Positions 8,956 to 17,496 of a stretch of DNA of 64,000 nt are shown here, piece by piece. The number at the start of each line of letters is the position of its first letter. Within the stretch, counting starts at the first letter, position 1. The notes under the pieces are model-generated. The model was not told where the DNA came from and ran no database searches. It saw only the letters and a program-made list of their open reading frames with translations. Both the position numbers and the translations under genes were made by a program. Origin of the DNA: JBMNGW01 sp050950025 (lineage in GTDB: Bacteria > Spirochaetota > Spirochaetia > Sphaerochaetales > Sphaerochaetaceae); contig JBMNGW010000002.1 in assembly GCA_050950025.1 (NCBI GenBank), positions 1 through 64,000 on the forward strand, in the 5' to 3' direction.

Positions 8956-9510
8956 ATGAAGCGCTCTGTGCAGCTATCTGTGATCCTACTGCTTATTCTT
9001 TTAGCAGTAGGATGCTCCTTTGCTTCGGACAAAGTAGAAGCAGGAGCTTTTTCTGAACAAATCGCCGATATGGTGTTACAGAACGCCTCCTACGTGGTTG
9101 GGCTACAGGATGCACAACCTGTGCACATAGAAGCTCAAACTATTGAGCTATATACCGCAGCTCACAAAGCTATTGTGTATGAGGGGACTTTCACCCAGAA
9201 AAGCCCAACTGAAGAACTCCTTTTTTCAGGAAGATTTGACAAAGCTGAAATTGACACTAATACCAATAATATGGACCTCTTTGGTACCATTGTTATCGAA
9301 AACCATAAAGAAGGATTAAGAATCGAAGCGTCAAAGCTGAGTTGGGACAATGATAACTGGACTGCCACAACAAATAAGGAAGATGAAGTGACCATCATTC
9401 GCCAGAGCCGTGATATACTCAAAGGACGTGGATTTTGGGGCGATTTCTCAACATCGACATTCGAGTTTGTAAGGATGGAGGAAGGACATCTTGCGCAAGA
9501 GAATCACTGA
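8956..9510 (+). CDS. lptC: LptC-like lipoprotein of an LPS-type export system
   Basis: A 184-aa protein with a lipoprotein signal (LLILLAVGC, lipid-modified Cys20 predicted), then beta-strand-rich sequence with IEAQTIELYT and IEASKLSWDND, typical of the LptC/OstA-like fold. In LPS exporters LptC links the inner-membrane complex to periplasmic LptA. Most LptC proteins have an uncleaved transmembrane anchor, whereas this one looks lipid-anchored. It overlaps lptA by 20 nt. Many treponemal relatives lack classical LPS, so the cargo is uncertain. Confidence 0.75.
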   Translation: MKRSVQLSVILLLILLAVGCSFASDKVEAGAFSEQIADMVLQNASYVVGLQDAQPVHIEAQTIELYTAAHKAIVYEGTFTQKSPTEELLFSGRFDKAEIDTNTNNMDLFGTIVIENHKEGLRIEASKLSWDNDNWTATTNKEDEVTIIRQSRDILKGRGFWGDFSTSTFEFVRMEEGHLAQENH

Positions 9511-10123
9511 ATGTGTACTGCTGTTGCTAATTGGAGGAACTCTCACAGTATCTGCTGTGGAACCCATCTCGTTTGAAGGGGGCTTTACGCGTGCGGTGAT
9601 GCGCGAAGGACGCGAAACAATCTTGTTGACCCAAGGAGCTGTAGTCGAAAGTGGATCGGTCCGCTTTGAAGCCGAAACCATAGAACTTGTGGGGCCCGCT
9701 TCCCGTTATGTTATCGGCACCAACAATGTACAGATTTCTGATAAACAAAATGGACTGATTATTACAAGCAACACCATCTCATTTGACCGAGAAACAGAAC
9801 AGCTACTAACCGACGGCTGGGTGGAAATCCAAGACCTGGAGCATGAAGTCATTGCCAGTGGCGCCTATTTTTCCTACAGCCGAACCGATGGCCTTCTCCA
9901 GCTGCAAATTGCAGCCAAATTACTGCGCCATACCGATAAAGGGGCCATGGTCTGCAGAGCCGATTCTATCGAATATGATCGAAACGGTATGTTTCTTTCG
10001 CTCTTAGGAGGCGCCTCCATTGAGTGGAAAGGCGATTCTTACCAAGCTTCAGTCATTACCGTAGACCTCAATACCAATGAAATAGTGATGAAAGGGACTA
10101 TTAAGGGAAACGTCAATGGCTAA
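9491..10123 (+). CDS. lptA: LptA/OstA-like periplasmic protein
   Basis: A 210-aa protein. It starts with TTG at 9491, chosen because GGAGG and AAGG lie 6-15 nt upstream, and overlaps lptC. It has a signal peptide (LLLLIGGTLTVSA, cleavage near residue 22), then repeated OstA-type strands (VRFEAETIELVGPASRYVI, LIITSNTISFDRETEQL, AMVCRADSIEYDRNGMFLSL). The role by family is a periplasmic bridge carrying lipid-linked glycans to the outer membrane. No LptD, F or G is in the window. Confidence 0.8.
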   Translation: MRKRITECVLLLLIGGTLTVSAVEPISFEGGFTRAVMREGRETILLTQGAVVESGSVRFEAETIELVGPASRYVIGTNNVQISDKQNGLIITSNTISFDRETEQLLTDGWVEIQDLEHEVIASGAYFSYSRTDGLLQLQIAAKLLRHTDKGAMVCRADSIEYDRNGMFLSLLGGASIEWKGDSYQASVITVDLNTNEIVMKGTIKGNVNG

Positions 10124-10859
10124 AGCTTCGTTGCACGTGCGCCACCTTGCCAAGCAGTTTGGCAGGCGCCTGGTTGTTAAAGATGTCTCTTTAGAGATGC
10201 AAGCGGGCCAAATTATTGGATTGTTGGGTCCCAATGGAGCCGGTAAAACCACCATGTTCTACATGATAGTCGGTTTTATTAAAGCCGACGAAGGCTCGAT
10301 TTTACTTAATAACCAGGAAATTATCGCTTTGCCGATGTACCGCCGCTGCCGTTTAGGACTCTCCTATTTACCCCAAGAACCCTCAATTTTTAGAAAACTC
10401 AGCGTTGAAGACAATATCCGTTTAGTCGTTGAATCAAGAAGGGATCTATCGACCCACCAGAAAAAAGAAACGGTAGAATCGTTGCTTGAGGAATTTGGGC
10501 TATCATCGCTACGCAAACAATTCGGCTATACCCTTAGCGGCGGGGAGAGGCGCAGATGCGAAATTGCCCGTTCTTTAGGGACTAATCCCCAGTTTCTTCT
10601 GTTGGATGAGCCATTTGCCGGCATTGACCCCAAAGCTGTCTATGAAATTAAACGCCTGATTATTACCTTAGCCAATAAAGGGATTGGTATCCTGTTAACT
10701 GATCACAACGTGCGCGATACCTTGGCAATTACCCATCTATCGCATATCATACATGAAGGAGAGATTTTAGCCAGCGGAAGGCAACAAGAGCTCCTCCAGC
10801 ATGAAGGAGCCAGGCGGATTTACTTCGGCGATGATTTCTACCAAGGCGAAATGCGATGA
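10116..10859 (+). CDS. lptB: LPS-export ABC transporter ATPase LptB
   Basis: A 247-aa ABC ATPase. Walker A is GPNGAGKTTMFYMIVG, the signature LSGGERRRCEIARSLG, Walker B FLLLDEPFAGIDPKAV, with a downstream switch His in LLTDHNVRDTL. These match LptB specifically (GERRR, FAGIDP, DHNVRDTL). The start ATGGCTAA overlaps the lptA stop by 8 nt and the end overlaps rpoN by ATGA. The order lptC-lptA-lptB-rpoN-hpf is the same as in Proteobacteria, which strengthens all the assignments. Confidence 0.95.
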   Translation: MAKASLHVRHLAKQFGRRLVVKDVSLEMQAGQIIGLLGPNGAGKTTMFYMIVGFIKADEGSILLNNQEIIALPMYRRCRLGLSYLPQEPSIFRKLSVEDNIRLVVESRRDLSTHQKKETVESLLEEFGLSSLRKQFGYTLSGGERRRCEIARSLGTNPQFLLLDEPFAGIDPKAVYEIKRLIITLANKGIGILLTDHNVRDTLAITHLSHIIHEGEILASGRQQELLQHEGARRIYFGDDFYQGEMR

Positions 10860-12271
10860 AGCAATCTTTGGGGTTGCAGCAAACCCTTAAACAACAACTT
10901 ACTCTTTCACCCCAACTGATTCAGACATTTGAAATTCTGGCGATGTCTGCCCTTGAACTGCAGCAGAAAATCAAAACTGAAATAGAACAAAACCCCGCTT
11001 TGGAAATACCTACAGAGCGCTCTTTATCCATTGAGCGAATTGCGGCAGCCGAATCAGCTAAACGAGCCGATGATGATTATGGTGATAGCTCCCCCTCCTT
11101 TTATGAACGAAGCAACGTCCGTTTATCGCATGTGTATAACCAAGAAGCTGCCGATAACAACCAAATGTTCATTGAAGGGGCTCTTTCCCGCTCTGAATCC
11201 CTTCAAGAACACTTAATGCGGCAGTTAGGATGCCTAAAACTCACTGAAACAGAGCAAGAGTTGGGAAGACTTATTATCAGCAACCTCGATTATAATGGTT
11301 TTCACAAAAATCCCGTCGAATCACTGGTCAAGGCTCCTCAACTTGCTGCCTTACAAGCAATGCTTGCGGTAGTCCAAAGCCTTGATCCAATCGGCATCGC
11401 AGCTACCGATTTTCGCCATTCATTAGTTTTGCAAGCCCAATACGACAATATTGAAGCCGCAGATTTGCAGCTATTTAGCACTCTTGTTTATGATTACCTT
11501 GAGCAGCTACGGTTGAATAAAACAAAAGAAGTGGCTAAGGCACTTGATGTCGATGAGCAAAAAGTGCAGACCCTCTACCACTATTTAAAAACCCTCAACC
11601 CATACCCAGGCTTGCAATATGATAACAGAGAAACCCAGTACATCATTCCTGATTTATTCGTACGAAAAGTCAACGGGCATCTGCAGCTGCGCCTGAACAC
11701 CGAACATGTCCCCACTCTCACCATAGACCCACAATTTGTCTCTTTAGAGCTTGGGGGTAAACAGGAAGAACAAAAAAAAACAGCCTCTTATATCAACAAT
11801 GCGGTACGTTCAGCCACTCAGCTTATTTCTCAAATTGAAATGCGTAACGAAACCATCAAAAAAATTGGCTTGCAGCTGCTTAAATTCCAACACGAATTCT
11901 TCTTTTTGGGACCCCGCTATCTGCGTCCTTTAACGTATCGCCAGATTGCCGAAGAATTATCACTGCATGAAACTACTATCAGCCGGGCAGTCCAAGGAAA
12001 ATATATCGATACCGACTGGGGTATTTTGCCTATCAAAGAATTATTCAGCTCTGCTTTACAGCGGTTAAACCCGCATCAACAAGATGTTTCTAAAACAGCC
12101 GTAAAAGAGATGGTCAGAAGCATCATTGAACAAGATACTAAAGAGAAACCGTTATCCGATCAAAAAATCGCCGATATGCTAGGGGAAAAAGGGATTAAAA
12201 TTGCCCGTAGGACAGTGGCTAAATACAGAAATGAATTGAAGATTGACTCCTCATATGAGAGGGGAAGTTAA
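10856..12271 (+). CDS. rpoN: RNA polymerase sigma-54 factor
   Basis: A 471-aa sigma-54. Region I is Gln/Leu-rich (LGLQQTLKQQLTLSPQLIQT) and contacts activators. The central core-binding and HTH region includes LTYRQIAEELSLHETTISRA. The C-terminal RpoN box reads ARRTVAKYRNELKI (one change from the ARRTVAKYRE consensus). It needs an AAA+ enhancer-binding activator, none of which is in the window. It is translationally coupled to lptB. Confidence 0.96.
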   Translation: MKQSLGLQQTLKQQLTLSPQLIQTFEILAMSALELQQKIKTEIEQNPALEIPTERSLSIERIAAAESAKRADDDYGDSSPSFYERSNVRLSHVYNQEAADNNQMFIEGALSRSESLQEHLMRQLGCLKLTETEQELGRLIISNLDYNGFHKNPVESLVKAPQLAALQAMLAVVQSLDPIGIAATDFRHSLVLQAQYDNIEAADLQLFSTLVYDYLEQLRLNKTKEVAKALDVDEQKVQTLYHYLKTLNPYPGLQYDNRETQYIIPDLFVRKVNGHLQLRLNTEHVPTLTIDPQFVSLELGGKQEEQKKTASYINNAVRSATQLISQIEMRNETIKKIGLQLLKFQHEFFFLGPRYLRPLTYRQIAEELSLHETTISRAVQGKYIDTDWGILPIKELFSSALQRLNPHQQDVSKTAVKEMVRSIIEQDTKEKPLSDQKIADMLGEKGIKIARRTVAKYRNELKIDSSYERGS

Positions 12272-12285
12272 GAGGGGCTTTACGT

Positions 12286-12314
12286 TTGACTTTTCCATTG
12301 CCCAGCCGTATCCT
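12286..12314 (+). promoter_or_regulatory. Promoter of hpf
   Basis: TTGACT (12286-12291), a 17-bp spacer and TATCCT (12309-12314), followed by TTTAGGAGG before the hpf ATG. This allows hpf expression independent of rpoN. Confidence 0.6.
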
Positions 12315-12343
12315 TTTTATACAACGTTTTTTTAGGAGGACTT

Positions 12344-12643
12344 ATGAATGTAGAAATCAGAGGAATCCGCTACAATGTCAGTGATGCAACAAGGGAGTTT
12401 TTTGATAAAAAGCTCCAAAAACTCTCTTTTGCGGAGAGTTTTATCCATGACCTCTCTATCACAGTCACACGAGAAACTCTCGGACAAGGCTTTAAGCTTG
12501 ATGCAAAAGTGCATTTTTCTTGGGGCCCGGTGAAGCACATCAGTACCGACTGTTACGAATTGTATGAAGGAATTGAACTTCTTGTGGACAAGCTCGAAGC
12601 GCTAGCCCGCAAGGAAAAAGGAAAAATCCAAGACTATACATAG
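12344..12643 (+). CDS. hpf: Ribosome hibernation-promoting factor, short form
   Basis: A 99-aa HPF/RaiA protein (MNVEIRGIRYNVSDATREFF, later ALARKEKGKIQDY). It binds the 30S decoding region to inactivate ribosomes in stationary phase. The length matches the short form without the dimerisation domain of long HPF, so 100S formation would need another factor. A strong SD (AGGAGG) and its own promoter precede it, and a terminator follows. hpf next to rpoN is a conserved arrangement. Confidence 0.93.
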   Translation: MNVEIRGIRYNVSDATREFFDKKLQKLSFAESFIHDLSITVTRETLGQGFKLDAKVHFSWGPVKHISTDCYELYEGIELLVDKLEALARKEKGKIQDYT

Positions 12644-12661
12644 CATGTAATTTATCTATGT

Positions 12662-12695
12662 CAATGCCCCGCTACGTCGGGGCATTGTTGCTTTT
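12662..12695 (+). terminator. Rho-independent terminator after hpf
   Basis: CAATGCCCCG (12662-12671) pairs with CGGGGCATTG (12678-12687), followed by TTGCTTTT. This is a strong GC stem. Confidence 0.9.
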
Positions 12696-12717
12696 AGCCC
12701 CTACTACTTAACAAACG

Positions 12718-12731
12718 CTCACATCTGTGAG
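12718..12731 (+). promoter_or_regulatory. Perfect palindrome in the hprK promoter region
   Basis: CTCACA-TC-TGTGAG lies just upstream of candidate -10 elements (TATGCT/TATAGT, 12737-12747) and about 33 nt before the hprK ATG. The placement fits an operator. The cognate regulator is unknown. Confidence 0.5.
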
Positions 12732-12763
12732 TAAGATATGCTATAGTTTCCCTTGGAGGCGAT

Positions 12764-13744
12764 ATGGTCGATTTCTCGATTCTCAACCTGCTGGATCTCG
12801 ATTTGAAAGAACACAACCACCTGCAACTCACCTGTATCGCAGGAAGAAGTGGGCTTTCACGCAAATTGACCAATCCTAAAATCAGTCGTCCCGGACTCCC
12901 GTTATCGGGCTACTTTGAAGAATTCTCATACGACAGTATCCAACTCTTTGGGCGGGGCGAACAACAGTATTTGAAAAAACTGGAAGCAGAGAATAATCGG
13001 CAAACGTTGGAACGCCTTTTCTCTTTTGCCATTCCCACTGTTATTTTTTGCGATGACGGAGTCCCTAGTTCGAGCTTTACTGAATTGGCAGAACGCTCCG
13101 GCTGCTCAATTCTCAAAACTCCATTGGGTTCAGCCGACTTTACTCGTGGATTGGTGCAATTGCTGGATGAAATATTTGCTGAAACCCTGACAACTCATGG
13201 AGTATTAGTAGAAGTCTACGGAGTTGGAGTCTTAATTACCGGAGAAAGTGGTGTTGGTAAAAGCGAAACAGCTTTGGAGCTCATTGAACGGGGGCACCGC
13301 TTAATCAGCGACGACACTGTTAAGCTGCGAAGCATCAGCGGTACCTATTTAATAGGGAGCGGAGAAAACCGCATTTTGGCCCACCATATGGAGATTAGGG
13401 GACTGGGGATTCTTAACATCGCCACCTTATTTGGGGTAGGAGCCATTCGAGACAAAAAACAAGTTCAATTGTTAGTCCATCTCGAACAGTGGGACCCCAA
13501 CAAAAGCTATGAACGATTTGGCAGTGAACTGACTGAAACCATTTTAGGTATCAGCGTGCCGAAAGTCGAAATTCCCGTCAAACCGGGGAGAAACGTCCCC
13601 ATTATCATCGAAACTGCCGCTCGTAATGAGCGGTTAAAAAAACTCGGTTACTATTCGGCTAAAGAATTTGACCAAAGTGTCTTAAGTTGGCTGGAAAGTG
13701 AATCTGCCCGAAATTTGTATTACAGCAATGAGGAGACATTCTAA
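12764..13744 (+). CDS. hprK: HPr kinase/phosphorylase
   Basis: Phosphorylates and dephosphorylates HPr on its regulatory serine. This 326-aa protein has the N-terminal HPrK_N domain, Walker A GESGVGKSETALELI, the RLISDDTVKL acidic site, and the family signature EIRGLGILNIATLFGVGAIR. A strong SD (TTGGAGG) precedes the ATG. It is followed 2 nt later by its substrate gene ptsH, a Firmicutes-like or spirochaetal arrangement suggesting HPr-dependent carbon regulation. Confidence 0.96.
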   Translation: MVDFSILNLLDLDLKEHNHLQLTCIAGRSGLSRKLTNPKISRPGLPLSGYFEEFSYDSIQLFGRGEQQYLKKLEAENNRQTLERLFSFAIPTVIFCDDGVPSSSFTELAERSGCSILKTPLGSADFTRGLVQLLDEIFAETLTTHGVLVEVYGVGVLITGESGVGKSETALELIERGHRLISDDTVKLRSISGTYLIGSGENRILAHHMEIRGLGILNIATLFGVGAIRDKKQVQLLVHLEQWDPNKSYERFGSELTETILGISVPKVEIPVKPGRNVPIIIETAARNERLKKLGYYSAKEFDQSVLSWLESESARNLYYSNEETF

Positions 13745-13746
13745 TC

Positions 13747-14010
13747 ATGGTTGAACGAGAAGTTGAAGTGCTCAATCGAGCCGGAATCCATGCCAGACCG
13801 GCGGCACTGATTGTAAAGGTTGCCAACCAGTTTCAATCCACCATCTATATGGAAAAAGACCGCATGAAAATTAACGGAAAATCGATAATGGGAATCATCA
13901 CTTTGGGAGCTGCATATAAATCGCGCCTGCTGATTACCACCGAAGGACCCGATGAAAAAGAAGCTGCCAATGCAATTGAGCAGCTGTTTATCAATCGGTT
14001 TGAAGAATAG
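13747..14010 (+). CDS. ptsH: Phosphocarrier protein HPr
   Basis: An 87-aa HPr. His15 in NRAGIHARPA is the PEP-dependent phosphorylation site, and the Ser in INGKSIMGIITLG (about residue 46) is the HprK target. Both are intact, so HPr could act in PTS sugar transport and in regulation. No enzyme I (ptsI) or EII genes are in the window. It sits directly after hprK and 9 nt before lexA. Confidence 0.96.
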   Translation: MVEREVEVLNRAGIHARPAALIVKVANQFQSTIYMEKDRMKINGKSIMGIITLGAAYKSRLLITTEGPDEKEAANAIEQLFINRFEE

Positions 14011-14019
14011 GAGAATTGT

Positions 14020-14637
14020 GTGAAACCTCTGACTCCCAGACAACAGGAAGTTTTCGATTTCATTAAATCCTTTATTGAAGAAAATTCGTATGCCCCTGCT
14101 GTTCGCGACATTGCCAAAGCTTTTGATATCACTGCTAAAGCAGCCCACGACCATATGAAAGCTTTGGAGCGAAAAGGGGTCATTCACTCTTCAGAAGGAA
14201 TTTCTCGCTCAACTGGCATTGTGGGCTATGCCGCAGCACAAAAAGTGGAAACAATCACCATTCCCGTCTTAGGAGCCACGGCGGCAGGCCTACCGATTTT
14301 AGCCGAAGAGAACCGCGAGTATGAATTGGAAATCCCCGCCTCTCTTATTCCCGCCTCCGGTCCCTATTTCGCCCTCCATGTTGAAGGAGACAGTATGATT
14401 GATGCCGGTATTTTGGACGGAGATCTGGCTATCATCAAGCAAACTAACAGTGCCAATAACGGTGAAATTGTCGTTGCCAGAGTGGGTGAAGAGAACCGGG
14501 TAACCCTTAAAAGACTCTACCGCACCCCTAACTCCATTGAATTGAGGGCTGAAAACCAAAAATACGGCTCCCTTTTTTCCAAAGACGTAACAGTTCTTGG
14601 TAAATTACAGCTGATCATTCGCGATTATGAAAAATAA
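14020..14637 (+). CDS. lexA: LexA repressor
   Basis: A 205-aa SOS repressor with autoprotease activity. The N-terminal winged HTH is LTPRQQEVFDFIKSF to DHMKALERKGVI. The Ala-Gly cleavage site lies in GATAAGLP (about residues 86-93). The catalytic Ser is in EGDSMIDAGI and the Lys in RVTLKRLYR. It starts with GTG (14020) after SD AGGAG. It overlaps holA by 11 nt. A lexA-holA pair with uvrC nearby groups DNA maintenance genes. Confidence 0.95.
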   Translation: MKPLTPRQQEVFDFIKSFIEENSYAPAVRDIAKAFDITAKAAHDHMKALERKGVIHSSEGISRSTGIVGYAAAQKVETITIPVLGATAAGLPILAEENREYELEIPASLIPASGPYFALHVEGDSMIDAGILDGDLAIIKQTNSANNGEIVVARVGEENRVTLKRLYRTPNSIELRAENQKYGSLFSKDVTVLGKLQLIIRDYEK

Positions 14638-15679
14638 TATTCTTCGCGCTTATCTACTGCTGGGTCCTGAGGAGGGAGAAAAACGCCAGCGAATAGCAAC
14701 CATCCAAAAAGCTTTGGTCAGTGAATTTGGCCCAGAGGTGGAAACTTCCACCTTTTTCCCTTTTGAAGGCGATAACGGCGAGCTGATGACAACGTTGAAC
14801 AACGACTCCCTTTTTGCTGCCCATCGGCTGGTTATTCTGACGCTGCTTGAAGACATGCCGGCCAAACTTGCCAACGATTTGCACTCCTATTTACAATCTC
14901 CATCACAAAGTGCCACGCTGATAATCACCTCCCCCCAACACTACATACAGCAAAAAGTAGCATCGCTGATTCCTAAAAGTCATACCCACATCTTTTGGGA
15001 AATGTTTGAAAATCGGAAAGTTGAATGGCTGAGGGCCCTTTTTTCCCAAAACGGCTGCACAGCAACAACTGATGCCATCGATATGCTTCTTGAGCTAGTG
15101 GAGAATAACACTCAGCAGTTACGCCTTGCAGCCCAGCCGCTGATTACCTATGCCTTAGATGAACAAGAGGGGCGCATCACAGCTCAAACGGTGGAACAAT
15201 ACATTAAACACACTCGCCAAGAGAGTCCCTTCTCCTTATTTGAACAAATTGGTAACGGCACTTTTGAGCGGGCCTTGGGGATTCTACACACCCTCTTTGA
15301 GTCACAACAAGGAGAGCCTATTGGACTAATCGGGGGACTGTTATGGCAATTTAGGCGCTTGCTGTCGTTAGCTGAACACCTAGATCAAGGAGAACTCTTT
15401 GAAGATGCTTGTCTGCAAGCCTCTGTTATGGGAAAACCTGCCCCCATCAAACGAAAAAAAGACCAGACTACCTATCGCCAAGCTGCCAAGCGCTACTCAA
15501 GTGGTGCCTGTCGTTCCATCATAGCCCGCCTTGGTGAATACGATATCAAACTCAGGCAGATGGGAGCTGATTTTCACCTTCTGCTTTTGGAACAACTGAT
15601 TGGCTCCATTATGCACAATAGTGGCCGAGCTTCTGCTGTTTGGGAAGGCTTGAGCTTCTTTACAGACGTAAGGTTTTAA
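14627..15679 (+). CDS. holA: DNA polymerase III delta subunit
   Basis: A 350-aa protein with the clamp-loader delta layout: an N-terminal AAA-like region (YLLLGPEEGEKRQRIATIQ), then a C-terminal helical region (GLIGGLLWQFRRLLSLAEHL, later YDIKLRQMGADFHLLLLEQLIG) typical of HolA. It opens the beta clamp in the clamp-loader complex. It overlaps the lexA end, and its own end overlaps uvrC by 20 nt tail to tail. Sequence conservation in this family is low, but the C-terminal pattern is characteristic. Confidence 0.88.
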   Translation: MKNNILRAYLLLGPEEGEKRQRIATIQKALVSEFGPEVETSTFFPFEGDNGELMTTLNNDSLFAAHRLVILTLLEDMPAKLANDLHSYLQSPSQSATLIITSPQHYIQQKVASLIPKSHTHIFWEMFENRKVEWLRALFSQNGCTATTDAIDMLLELVENNTQQLRLAAQPLITYALDEQEGRITAQTVEQYIKHTRQESPFSLFEQIGNGTFERALGILHTLFESQQGEPIGLIGGLLWQFRRLLSLAEHLDQGELFEDACLQASVMGKPAPIKRKKDQTTYRQAAKRYSSGACRSIIARLGEYDIKLRQMGADFHLLLLEQLIGSIMHNSGRASAVWEGLSFFTDVRF

Positions 15680-17441
15680 GAATCCTCTCTGCTACTGCCA
15701 ACGGGATGGCAGCTTGTTTCGCTATTTGAGAGGCATCTAAGGCCAACAGAGCATCCAAAGTGCCAAAGGTCTGCATAATCCGCTTGCTACGTGCAGGCCC
15801 GATACCGGGAATCGATTCTAATAATGAGAATGTGGCCTCTTTGGAACGTTGCTGTTGATTCAACGTGGTGGCAAACCGGTGGGCTTCATCGCGAACCGCG
15901 ATTAACACCCTAAGGGCAGCAGATGTTTTTTCCAGGCGCAATACAGGACGTTTATCGGCAAAGAAAATCTCCTCCTCTGCCTCGGCTAACCCAATTAACG
16001 GGACCGCATCCAGTCCCAATGAAAGGAGAATCTCTTTAGCAGAGCTAACCTGCCCCGCTCCTCCATCGACCATGATTAAATCGGGTAAAGGCTTCTTCTC
16101 TTTAATCAGACGGCTGTAGCGACGACTGACAACTTCGCGCATTGCCTCAAAATCGTCAATTTTACCCCCTAAACCTTTGATGTTAAATCGCCGATAATTC
16201 TTTGGCTCAGGCTTCCCATCAACAAAAGAGATTAATGAAGCAACAGTGAATTTCCCCTCTAAATGGGAGATATCGAACCCTTCGATGACTTTGGGTGGAT
16301 TTTCCAATTCCAAGACTTCCATCAGTTCTTCCAGTGCCTCGGGGTTCTCTTTACTTTTTAACCGTTTTTCCACATCTCTAATGGCGTTCTCAGCCGCCAT
16401 TCGCAAAATACGGTAATGTTTGCCCTCTGTGGGAACAGAGACTTCAACAGAGAGTTTCAACTGCTGGTCAAAATAGGTGCCAATTAACGTACTATCAACA
16501 TCATGGGAGACATACAGCTGCTGAGGTCTATTGCCCCCATCGCTATAGTACTGGATTAAAAAATTCAACAGTGTTTCGGTTTCATCACCAAAGGTTTCGG
16601 CACGATAAAGGGCTTTACCCATCAACTTACCATCTCTGATTTGCATAATGGAGACAGTTGCTAAGTGCATGCGCATCTCACAGGCAGCATAATCGCGGCT
16701 TTCATGAGAGAAGTCTTCCACTTGCTGAGCTTTGGAAACTGTCTCTAAAGCCAGAAGTAAATCCCGTTTTTGGGCTGCCTTTTCATACTTGAGCTCTTTG
16801 GAGGCTTGCATCATCTCCTCTTTGACCTGCCTAATAAGCTCATCATCTTTTCCTTGCAAAAAAGCTCTGACTTTATTGATATGGGTAGCATACTCCTCTT
16901 CGCTTACCAAATCGGCACAAGGGCCGCAGCAGCGTCCTATATGGTAATAAAGGCAGGGTTGGTAGCGGGAGCGCAATGGGATACCGCACCGACGCAAAGG
17001 AAACATCTTATCGATTAAATCAAGGTAAAGATTAAGACTTTTCCCATCGGGATACGGGCCGTAGTATTCCGACCCGTCACGAATAATACGCCTTGTTTTA
17101 AAGACTTTAGGGAATTTCTCATTGGTGATGCGAATCAAAGGATAACTTTTACCGTCTTTAAGGGAGATGTTGTAGTGGGGGTTATGTTGCTTAATGAGGT
17201 TGTTTTCCAGGACCAAAGCCTCATATTCGTTGCCGGTGATGATATACTCGATTGAGGCAATTTTCCCCACTAAAAATGTGGTTTTAATATCTTTGCCTTT
17301 AAGAAAGTAGCTGGTAACACGCTTGCGCAAATCTTTGGCTTTACCGATGTAGATAATCCGCCCGCTGGCATCTTTCATAATATAGACGCCACTTTGGTGG
17401 GGGAGACTTTTAGCTTGTTCTTTTGCATCCTGAAAGCTCAT
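15660..17441 (-). CDS. uvrC: Excinuclease ABC subunit C
   Basis: A 593-aa nucleotide-excision repair nuclease. The N-terminal GIY-YIG domain is SGVYIMKDASGRIIYIGKA (about residues 18-36). A Cys-rich stretch (CLYYHIGRCCGPC), a UVR motif, a C-terminal RNase H-like domain (PDLIMVDGGAGQVSSA) and helix-hairpin-helix (IPGIGPARSKRIM) follow. The ATG at 17441 has no SD but lies 6 nt after a clear promoter (TTGAAA-17-TATGCT), so the mRNA is probably leaderless. Its promoter overlaps that of the divergent photolyase-like gene. Confidence 0.97.
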   Translation of the reverse strand: MSFQDAKEQAKSLPHQSGVYIMKDASGRIIYIGKAKDLRKRVTSYFLKGKDIKTTFLVGKIASIEYIITGNEYEALVLENNLIKQHNPHYNISLKDGKSYPLIRITNEKFPKVFKTRRIIRDGSEYYGPYPDGKSLNLYLDLIDKMFPLRRCGIPLRSRYQPCLYYHIGRCCGPCADLVSEEEYATHINKVRAFLQGKDDELIRQVKEEMMQASKELKYEKAAQKRDLLLALETVSKAQQVEDFSHESRDYAACEMRMHLATVSIMQIRDGKLMGKALYRAETFGDETETLLNFLIQYYSDGGNRPQQLYVSHDVDSTLIGTYFDQQLKLSVEVSVPTEGKHYRILRMAAENAIRDVEKRLKSKENPEALEELMEVLELENPPKVIEGFDISHLEGKFTVASLISFVDGKPEPKNYRRFNIKGLGGKIDDFEAMREVVSRRYSRLIKEKKPLPDLIMVDGGAGQVSSAKEILLSLGLDAVPLIGLAEAEEEIFFADKRPVLRLEKTSAALRVLIAVRDEAHRFATTLNQQQRSKEATFSLLESIPGIGPARSKRIMQTFGTLDALLALDASQIAKQAAIPLAVAERILKTLRL

Positions 17442-17496
17442 CAGCTAAGCATAGCCATCGATTGATGAAATTTCAAGAATCGTTCTACAATGGGGC
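17442..17496. promoter_or_regulatory. Overlapping divergent leaderless promoters, uvrC and SPL-like gene
   Basis: Minus strand: TTGAAA (17471-17476), 17 bp, TATGCT (17448-17453), then 6 nt to the uvrC ATG. Plus strand: TTGATG (17462-17467), 18 bp, TACAAT (17486-17491), then 5 nt to ATG 17497. The -35 regions interleave, so polymerase binding would be mutually exclusive. No SD is present on either side. Confidence 0.75.
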
